In this document: piece by piece, positions 58,079-64,000 of the stretch
Numbering within the stretch: position 1 is the first letter of the stretch
How the letters are laid out: each line of letters opens with the position of its first letter
NCBI GenBank assembly: GCA_002364535.1
Contig: DEYL01000010.1
Coordinates: forward strand, 30,674-94,673
Source: Flavobacteriaceae bacterium UBA3159
GTDB lineage: Bacteria > Bacteroidota > Bacteroidia > Flavobacteriales > Flavobacteriaceae
Direction of reading: 5' to 3'
DNA: 64,000 nt
Position numbers and translations under genes: made by a program
The notes under the pieces: model-generated
Databases searched by the model: none
Told to the model about the DNA's origin: nothing
What the model saw: the letters and a program-made list of their open reading frames with translations, nothing else

Positions 58079-60415
58079 GTGAACGAAACACCCACAGATT
58101 ACCTCAAAGAACTCAACGAAACACAACTTGAGCCCGTGGTGCACAAGGATGGCCCGCTCATGGTGATTGCTGGAGCTGGGTCGGGAAAAACACGGGTTTT
58201 GACCTATCGCATTGCACATTTAATGCAACAAGGTGTGGATGCTTTTTCCATATTGTCGTTGACTTTTACCAATAAGGCTTCAAGGGAAATGAAAGCCCGA
58301 ATTGCAGAATTGGTAGGTGATGGGGAGGCCAAAAACTTGTGGATGGGTACCTTCCACTCTGTTTTTGCTAGAATTCTCAGACAAGAAGCTGATAAATTGG
58401 GTTATCCAAGGGATTTTACCATTTATGATACCCAAGATAGCAACCGCTTGATCGCCTCCATCATCAAAGAAATGGGACTTGATAAAGATATTTATAAATA
58501 TAAACAGATCCGAAACCGTATTTCTTCTTTTAAAAACAACTTAATTACTGTAAAAGTCTATCATAACGATCCAGAATTGCAGGAGGCCGACGCCATGTCG
58601 CGACGACCCAAGTTAGGAGAAATTTACAAGGAGTACGTTGAGCGTTGTTTTAAAGCCGGCGCCATGGATTTTGATGATCTTTTGCTGAAAACCAATGAGT
58701 TGTTGAACATGCACCCTCAGGTATTGGCCAAATATCAGGAACGTTTTCGATACATCCTCGTGGATGAGTATCAGGATACTAATCACTCACAGTATTTAAT
58801 TGTCAGAGCACTATCCGATAAATTTCAGAATATCTGCGTGGTGGGAGACGATGCACAAAGTATTTATGGCTTTCGTGGGGCCAACATCAATAATATTCTA
58901 AATTTTCAGAAAGATTACCATGACGTAAGGTTGTACCGACTGGAACAAAACTACCGTTCCACCAAAAACATTGTCAATGCAGCCAATTCCATCATCAGTC
59001 ACAACAAAAATAAGATTGAAAAAGTGGTCTGGACCTCCAATATGGAAGGAAGTAAGGTCAAAGTTCAAAGGTGCACCACCGATGCTGATGAGGGCAGGGA
59101 GGTAGCTTCTCAAATATTTGAGTTCAAAATGCAAGAGCAACGTCAAAACAAGGAATTTGCCATATTGTATCGAACCAATGCTCAATCGCGTGCCATAGAG
59201 GATGCGCTGAGAAAACGAGACATTCCCTATCGAATCTACGGGGGGCTTTCTTTTTACCAAAGAAAAGAAATCAAAGACCTTTTGGCTTATTTGCGTTTGA
59301 TCATTAACCCCAGAGACGAAGAAAGCCTAAAAAGGGTTATCAATTACCCCGCCAGGGGGATTGGTCAGGCTACCTTGGACAAACTCATCATCGGTGCAAA
59401 GAACAATAGTATTTCCCTTTTTGAAACCCTTCAGAATGCTCCCCAATTGAATCTCTCTATCAATGCTGGAACTTTAAAGAAACTTGAGGGCTTTGTTAAT
59501 TTAATTTTGAGATTACAAATCGAAAACCAAAAATCCAATGCTTTTGAAATTGCCGATATGGTGACCAAAAAAAGCGGGTTGGTATTGGAGTTAAAGAAAG
59601 ATGGAACCCCGGAAGGGATCTCAAAGATCGAGAATATTGAAGAATTACTCAACGGTATTCGAGATTTCGTCGAAGGACAAAAGGAATTGGCAGATGCGAC
59701 AGGTAGCTTGTCCGAATTTTTGGAGGATGTTGCTTTGGCAACAGATTTTGATAACGAAAAAGAAGTTTACGTGGATTGTGTCTATCTGATGACCATTCAC
59801 CTCTCCAAGGGACTGGAGTTTCCTGTAGTCTTTATCGTGGGCCTGGAGGAGGATTTATTTCCTTCTGCTTTGAGTCTCAATACCCGCAGTGAATTGGAGG
59901 AAGAGCGGCGATTGTTTTATGTGGCCCTGACCCGAGCAGAACAAAAAGCAGTTTTAACCTATACCCTCTCCCGTTACCGCTGGGGCAAACTAGTGGATGC
60001 AGAACCCAGTCGTTTTATTGAGGAAATGGACGAGCAGTATTTGGATTATGTCATTCCCAAAGACGACTATGTTTTTAAACCCATGATCGATAAGGGTATC
60101 TTTGGAGGTTTTAATCCACCCAAAAAGCCAGTTTCGGAAAAACCAAAAGCTACCAAAATCAATACGGCTCCCAGTCAAAATCAATTGGGAAAACTGAGAA
60201 AAATTAATGCTTCTGATACTCCCCAACCGACAGTTGTTCCTTCTGAAATTACACAACTCGAAGAGGGCATGACAGTAGAACACGTCCGGTTTGGTTACGG
60301 AAAAGTTGTTTCTATTGAAGGAAAGGGAAGCGACAAAAAAGCCTTGATTGATTTTAGAGGGGTGGGACAAAAGCATCTATTATTGCGTTTTGCCAAACTT
60401 TTAATCAAAAAGTAA
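58079..60415 (+). CDS. UvrD/PcrA-type DNA helicase
   Basis: 778 aa with GTG start (MNETPTDYLKELNETQLEPV). Superfamily 1A helicase: motif I AGAGSGKTRVLTYR, motif II LVDEYQDTN, motif III GDDAQSIYGFRGA, motif IV LEQNYRS, and motif VI VALTRAEQ. The C-terminal ~60 residues are the PcrA-type beta segment (VEHVRFGYGKVVSIEG). It acts in nucleotide excision and mismatch repair. The stop shares one base with the next start (TAATG). Confidence 0.94.
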   Translation: MNETPTDYLKELNETQLEPVVHKDGPLMVIAGAGSGKTRVLTYRIAHLMQQGVDAFSILSLTFTNKASREMKARIAELVGDGEAKNLWMGTFHSVFARILRQEADKLGYPRDFTIYDTQDSNRLIASIIKEMGLDKDIYKYKQIRNRISSFKNNLITVKVYHNDPELQEADAMSRRPKLGEIYKEYVERCFKAGAMDFDDLLLKTNELLNMHPQVLAKYQERFRYILVDEYQDTNHSQYLIVRALSDKFQNICVVGDDAQSIYGFRGANINNILNFQKDYHDVRLYRLEQNYRSTKNIVNAANSIISHNKNKIEKVVWTSNMEGSKVKVQRCTTDADEGREVASQIFEFKMQEQRQNKEFAILYRTNAQSRAIEDALRKRDIPYRIYGGLSFYQRKEIKDLLAYLRLIINPRDEESLKRVINYPARGIGQATLDKLIIGAKNNSISLFETLQNAPQLNLSINAGTLKKLEGFVNLILRLQIENQKSNAFEIADMVTKKSGLVLELKKDGTPEGISKIENIEELLNGIRDFVEGQKELADATGSLSEFLEDVALATDFDNEKEVYVDCVYLMTIHLSKGLEFPVVFIVGLEEDLFPSALSLNTRSELEEERRLFYVALTRAEQKAVLTYTLSRYRWGKLVDAEPSRFIEEMDEQYLDYVIPKDDYVFKPMIDKGIFGGFNPPKKPVSEKPKATKINTAPSQNQLGKLRKINASDTPQPTVVPSEITQLEEGMTVEHVRFGYGKVVSIEGKGSDKKALIDFRGVGQKHLLLRFAKLLIKK

Positions 60416-61032
60416 TGGCAGAGCTTCTAAAATTCTACCAATCCAAACCCAATCTCAAATTCCTAAAAAAAGCGGCAGAGGCAATGGAACAAGGAGGACT
60501 AATTATTTACCCTACTGATACGGTCTATGCCTTGGGATGTCTAAGTAATAATATAGATGGCCTGCAACGCTTGGCCAACATCAAACAAATCAAACTAGAT
60601 AAAGCCCCTTTTAGTTTTTTTATGAGGGATTTTAGTGAGTTGTCGAATTATGTCAGACCTTTGAACAATTCTAATTTTAAACTGTTAAAACGGTGTTTGC
60701 CGGGGCCATATACTTTTATTCTTCCTTGCTTAAAACTTCACAAACCTTTCGAAAAGCGAAAGTCAATTGGTATTAGAATGGCCAACCATCCCATATTAGT
60801 GGCTCTAATGAACCTAGTCAAAGCTCCTTTGATTACCACTTCATTACACGATCAAGACGAAATTTTGGATTATACCACAGATCCCGACATGATATATGAG
60901 CGTTGGGAAAGTGATATTGATCTGATGTTGGAGGACGGTTTTGGTGGTAATGTTCCATCAACCGTTGTGGACTTGTGTAGTTCTGTCCCTCAGATTGTGA
61001 GGGAGGGAAAGGGAGACTCGGATCTGTTGTAA
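60415..61032 (+). CDS. Sua5/YciO/YrdC family protein (threonylcarbamoyl-AMP synthase-like)
   Basis: 205 aa. YrdC domain: YPTDTVYALGC, KQIKLDKAPFSFFM, LPGPYTFIL, IGIRMANHPI and PSTVVDLCS. Full YrdC/TsaC enzymes make threonylcarbamoyl-AMP for tRNA t6A37; the shorter YciO subgroup, with a KRxxxKPF-like loop, is the closer match here, so its role may be lesser. It starts in the uvrD/pcrA stop codon (TAATG). Confidence 0.88.
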   Translation: MAELLKFYQSKPNLKFLKKAAEAMEQGGLIIYPTDTVYALGCLSNNIDGLQRLANIKQIKLDKAPFSFFMRDFSELSNYVRPLNNSNFKLLKRCLPGPYTFILPCLKLHKPFEKRKSIGIRMANHPILVALMNLVKAPLITTSLHDQDEILDYTTDPDMIYERWESDIDLMLEDGFGGNVPSTVVDLCSSVPQIVREGKGDSDLL

Positions 61033-61064
61033 AAAAAAGCATCCGCCAATGGCAGATGCTTTCT
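61031..61064. terminator. Bidirectional rho-independent terminator
   Basis: Stem GCATCCGCC (61039-61047), loop AAT, stem GGCAGATGC (61051-61059), with one C-A mismatch, flanked by an A8 tract on the left. It reads as a strong terminator with a T8 tail for the minus-strand OmpA gene, and a weaker one (TTTCT) for the YrdC gene on the plus strand. Confidence 0.85.
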
Positions 61065-61082
61065 ATAAACGTTTGAAGATTC

Positions 61083-61928
61083 TTACTTCATGCCTTGTTG
61101 AATCAGATCGTAGAATTGATCTAGTTTTGGAAGCACTACAATTCGAGTTCTTCTGTTTCTGGATCTGTTGGAGGCATTGTCGTTGTCGGCAAGTGGAATA
61201 TAGTAACTGCGACCTGCAGCAGTCATTCTCGCTGGACTTACACCAAAATCGTTTTGAAGTATTCTAACAACAGAAGTGGCGCGCTTAACACTTAAATCCC
61301 AATTATCTTCAATTCCGTCAATTTTGATCGGTACATTGTCCGTATGTCCTTCTACCATAAATTCGATTTCAGGTTTGTCGTTTACTACTTTGGCAACTTT
61401 TCCCAATACACCTTTAGCTTTTTGAGTAACGGTAAAACTTCCACTTCTAAATAAAAGCTTGTCAGAAATAGACACATATACAACTCCTTTTTCTACATTG
61501 ATTTCTATGTCCTCATCATTCATATTACCCAACACACCTTTTAAGCTTGTGACTAAAGCGAGGGTAACGGAATCTTTTTTGGTAACGGCTTCTTGCATAG
61601 ATTGAATTCTCAAGTCTTTTTCCTTCATGCTTTCCAATGACATTTCGAGGTTTTCGGCACCCTTTTGGGAGAGGGTAGTTAAATTACCAATATTGTTGAT
61701 TAGGTCTTGGTTGTTGGCCTGAAGAAAATTTACTCTGTCTTGCAAGGATGCCAATCGAGCTTCAGCAGCTTCCTTTTCTTCATTACAGGTATTCAATTTT
61801 ACAGTGGCACTATCAAGTAAATCTTTAGTGTTTTGTTGAAGGGTTTCTAGTTCAACGTATTTCTTTTGAGAAATACAAGACGATAGAAGAATGGCAGAAA
61901 GTGTTGCGATTGCAAGGTGTTTTTTCAT
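61083..61928 (-). CDS. OmpA family lipoprotein
   Basis: 281 aa. Lipoprotein signal ends LLSSC (about 18). A coiled-coil (about 25-115; regular L/E/K heptads, QLLDSATVKLNTCNEEKEAAE) spaces the protein off the membrane. The C-terminal OmpA domain (about 150-275) contains FMVEGHTDNVPI and NRSRNRRTRIVV, the peptidoglycan-binding signature (D and R residues). Role: anchoring the outer membrane to the wall. It is the first gene of no visible operon. Confidence 0.93.
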   Translation of the reverse strand: MKKHLAIATLSAILLSSCISQKKYVELETLQQNTKDLLDSATVKLNTCNEEKEAAEARLASLQDRVNFLQANNQDLINNIGNLTTLSQKGAENLEMSLESMKEKDLRIQSMQEAVTKKDSVTLALVTSLKGVLGNMNDEDIEINVEKGVVYVSISDKLLFRSGSFTVTQKAKGVLGKVAKVVNDKPEIEFMVEGHTDNVPIKIDGIEDNWDLSVKRATSVVRILQNDFGVSPARMTAAGRSYYIPLADNDNASNRSRNRRTRIVVLPKLDQFYDLIQQGMK

Positions 61929-61993
61929 TGTTAATTTTGTTGATTAAATTCTAGTAAAAATAACATAAAAACCCAAAAAAACCCTCTAGACTC

Positions 61994-62974
61994 CTACAAA
62001 TTATTTCTTTTAAGAAAAAAATAATAAAAAGGCAAAGAGGATTTGGAGTAATAGTTAGTAAATAATGGGTTTATACGCCTTTTTTCTTTAATTTTACTAT
62101 GGTTCTTGTAAAATGAATGATGAGCCCTGATGATCGAAAAAGCATTAGAAAAATTAAATTTTAGAACGAAGAATAGGAATGCTATGCCGTCCCAAATAAT
62201 ACGCTCAAAAATTCTAATCCCTCTTTTTTCGGGTAAATTTTTGAGTAAAAGGTAGAGGGAGTTTCTAAAATTGAGGTAGGTTTTTTGGGGAGAGCGTTTC
62301 AATGTACCACCGCCGAGGTGAAATACTTTAGTTTTATAAAGGGAATAGACGTTTAAATTTTGATTGAATGCTCTCCAGCAAAAGTCTATTTCTTCCATAT
62401 GAGCAAAAAAATCTTCATCAAAGCCTCCCAAGGATTGAAAAAACTTTTTTCTAACAAAAAAACAGGCCCCACTGGCCCAGAATATTTTTTCATTTTTGTC
62501 GTATTGTCCTATGTCTTCCTCCAAGTGACTGAAAATCCTCCCCCGGCAATATGGATAGCCCAAGCGGTCGACAAACCCCCCTGCTGCTCCTGCATATTCA
62601 AATTTACGTGGCTGGTTCAAATCCATAATGTGAGGTTGAGCGACGGCTGTTAATGGGTGGTTTTCGAAGTGATCCAAAATAGGTGGTAACCATCCGGGTT
62701 TTACCAAAACGTCATTGTTGAGTAGGCAAATGATGTCCTCTTCGATGGAAAGCAGTCCTTTGTTGTATCCTCCGGCGTAACCGTAATTGTCGTCCAATAA
62801 AATGATTTTAACACTAGGGTGGTTTTTTTGGACATAGTCCACTGAATCGTCTGTGGAGGCATTGTCAATTAAGTATACCTTAGCTCCCGGACTATTTTCT
62901 TCTACATTCTTGAGAAAACGTTCTAACAATTTTTTCCCGTTCCAATTTAATATAGCAATAGCAATTGAATTCAT
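61994..62974 (-). CDS. Glycosyltransferase family 2
   Basis: 326 aa. GT-A fold: IAILNWNGKKLLERFL at the start, then LIDNASTDDSV, and the metal-binding DxD-like region LLNNDVLV. The GGFDEDFFAHMEEIDFCWRA segment is typical of rhamnosyl or related transferases. A hydrophobic C-terminal segment may associate with the membrane. It would add a sugar to a surface polysaccharide or lipid; the donor is unknown. Its start overlaps the HsdR_N gene stop (ATGA). Confidence 0.92.
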   Translation of the reverse strand: MNSIAIAILNWNGKKLLERFLKNVEENSPGAKVYLIDNASTDDSVDYVQKNHPSVKIILLDDNYGYAGGYNKGLLSIEEDIICLLNNDVLVKPGWLPPILDHFENHPLTAVAQPHIMDLNQPRKFEYAGAAGGFVDRLGYPYCRGRIFSHLEEDIGQYDKNEKIFWASGACFFVRKKFFQSLGGFDEDFFAHMEEIDFCWRAFNQNLNVYSLYKTKVFHLGGGTLKRSPQKTYLNFRNSLYLLLKNLPEKRGIRIFERIIWDGIAFLFFVLKFNFSNAFSIIRAHHSFYKNHSKIKEKRRINPLFTNYYSKSSLPFYYFFLKRNNL

Positions 62975-63423
62975 TCGCTGGAGTTGTAAGAGGGTAAATC
63001 GGGTAAAAAAAGATATTGGCCTTTTTTGAAATCCATTTTACAAAAAAAGTGAATTAAACCATTGGTGAGCATTAGGTAGTCACTTTTTAATACAGTATTG
63101 TATCGTGCGATTTGATCAAATGTTTTTTGGGTTATCTTCACTTTAGGGGATTTGCATTCGACCAGAAGGCTAATGGAGCGATCGGGTTTGAAAACAACCA
63201 GGTCATACCTTTTTTTAGTATTATTGACATTCAATTTTTTCTCAACCTGAATAAACCCCAATGGAACATTTTTTATTTTCAACAGAAATTGGATGCAATG
63301 CTGACGTACCCGTTCCTCAGGGGTTAAAACCAGCCATTTTTTTCTTATGGGGTCGAATATAAAGGTTATATTTTCCTTACTTTTAAACAAAAAATTAAAA
63401 TCGGGAAAATTAAGCTTTTCCAT
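62971..63423 (-). CDS. Orphan type I restriction HsdR N-terminal domain protein
   Basis: 150 aa from ATG 63423 (MEKLNFPDFNFL). A stand-alone HSDR_N / PD-(D/E)xK domain: PEERVRQH, RYDLVVFKPDRSISLLVECKS (the D...ExK catalytic core), and FDQIARYNTVLKSDYLMLTNG. No helicase part, HsdM or HsdS is nearby, so it is not a restriction system. In this phylum the gene is often beside holA, as here, so a housekeeping nuclease role is possible. It overlaps the glycosyltransferase start by 4 bp. Confidence 0.85.
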   Translation of the reverse strand: MEKLNFPDFNFLFKSKENITFIFDPIRKKWLVLTPEERVRQHCIQFLLKIKNVPLGFIQVEKKLNVNNTKKRYDLVVFKPDRSISLLVECKSPKVKITQKTFDQIARYNTVLKSDYLMLTNGLIHFFCKMDFKKGQYLFLPDLPSYNSSE

Positions 63424-63451
63424 GGTACAAAATTGCATATAATTTTTTAAG

Positions 63452-64000
63452 ATGCAGGAATTTAATCAGCTAATGTCTTCCATTGATAGAGGAGATTACA
63501 AACCCTTTTATTTATTATCAGGAACAGAGCCTTATTTTATAGACCGTCTTGAGGCTAAAATTACAGAGAAATTAACAGACGAAGTCTCCCGATCTTTCGA
63601 TTATTCATTGTTTTACGGTAAAGAGGTAGAACCCCACCAGATCATTGAAGCTGCTAAACGATTCCCACTTTTGGCCACACATCATTTGGTAGTTGTGAGA
63701 GAGGCGCAGCATTTGGATAAATCTACCGATTTGATTGCCGAATACCTCTCACAGCCTCAAACACAAACAGTTATGGTTTTATGTTTTAAATACAAAGCTT
63801 TTGACAAAAGAAAAAAGCTATACAAAGTTGCCAAGAAGTCAGGGTCGCTTTTGGAAACCAAAACTTTATATGACAACCAGGTGGGGCAATGGATTGCTGA
63901 TTGCTTGCAGGCGGCTCAGTTTAAAATTGAAGCCAAAGCCCTTCAAATTTTGGCCGAAGCACTGGGCAACGATTTGAGCAAAATTGAAAAAGAAATTGGG
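63452..64000 (+). CDS. holA: DNA polymerase III subunit delta (partial, runs off the window end)
   Basis: First 183 codons. Starts MQEFNQLMSSIDRGDYKPFY and continues LLSGTEPYFIDRLEAKI, then FDYSLFYGKE and FPLLATHHLVVVREAQ. These are the delta-subunit AAA+-like domain features (LLxGxExY/FID...). It opens the sliding clamp as part of the clamp loader. It is divergent from the HsdR_N gene, with only 28 bp between starts. Confidence 0.92.
   Translation, partial: MQEFNQLMSSIDRGDYKPFYLLSGTEPYFIDRLEAKITEKLTDEVSRSFDYSLFYGKEVEPHQIIEAAKRFPLLATHHLVVVREAQHLDKSTDLIAEYLSQPQTQTVMVLCFKYKAFDKRKKLYKVAKKSGSLLETKTLYDNQVGQWIADCLQAAQFKIEAKALQILAEALGNDLSKIEKEIG

Overview
The window comes from a Bacteroidota genome, almost certainly class Flavobacteriia. 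Supporting evidence: gliding genes gldF and gldG sit beside dnaN; the vegetative promoters have the Bacteroidota form (TTG, a 17-19 nt spacer, then TAnnTTTG) and obvious Shine-Dalgarno sequences are scarce; the transketolase is split; and several lipoprotein and outer-membrane families are typical of the phylum. Base composition is moderately AT-rich. The genus cannot be read from the sequence.

Layout. 1-8.4 kb: partial tRNA, aroK, a phosphoribosyltransferase, an S4 RNA-binding protein, an FKBP lipoprotein with calcium-type repeats, split transketolase, tgt, an LptF/LptG permease and accA. 8.5-16.4 kb: dnaB, a HAD hydrolase, prfB with its programmed +1 frameshift, an S9 peptidase, and a cysteine-synthase-like gene followed by an alpha-oxoamine synthase. 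That last pair is best read as the first two steps of capnine (sulfonolipid) synthesis. 16.4-30 kb: a decayed multicopper oxidase, dnaN, a gldG-gldF-SAM hydrolase operon, phoH-purC, an operon of yggS, exonuclease/GIY-YIG, ion channel and miaA, a decayed VIT/CCC1 metal transporter, a Gfo/Idh oxidoreductase and pcm. 30-37 kb: smpB, clpB, nnr and glyA. 37.1-45.3 kb: an island of four co-directional genes. They encode a DUF1549/DUF1553 cytochrome, a DUF1501 protein, a DUF2231-cytochrome-LRR protein and a family 8 polysaccharide lyase. 45.3-64 kb: a truncated thioesterase, glutaminyl cyclotransferase, SRP RNA, an SDR, transaldolase, a TlpA-like lipoprotein, an ABC-F protein, pheT, recG, a decayed patatin gene, uvrD/pcrA, a YrdC-family protein, an OmpA lipoprotein, a glycosyltransferase, an HsdR_N protein and the start of holA.

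Most of the window is core housekeeping DNA. The accessory signal is concentrated in two places. The first is the 37.1-45.3 kb island. Its right edge stops within a few bases of a thioesterase gene cut off after 32 codons, in what was an operon with the cyclotransferase. This suggests acquisition by insertion or rearrangement. The second is a set of intergenic gene remnants (multicopper oxidase, VIT transporter, patatin, thioesterase, and possibly an outer-membrane protein tail behind smpB) that can be read only by joining frames or ignoring stops. The island is the best candidate for an under-described system. It encodes three CxxCH heme sites on two proteins, a twin-arginine-exported DUF1501 protein and a uronic-acid polysaccharide lyase in one run with 3-42 bp gaps.
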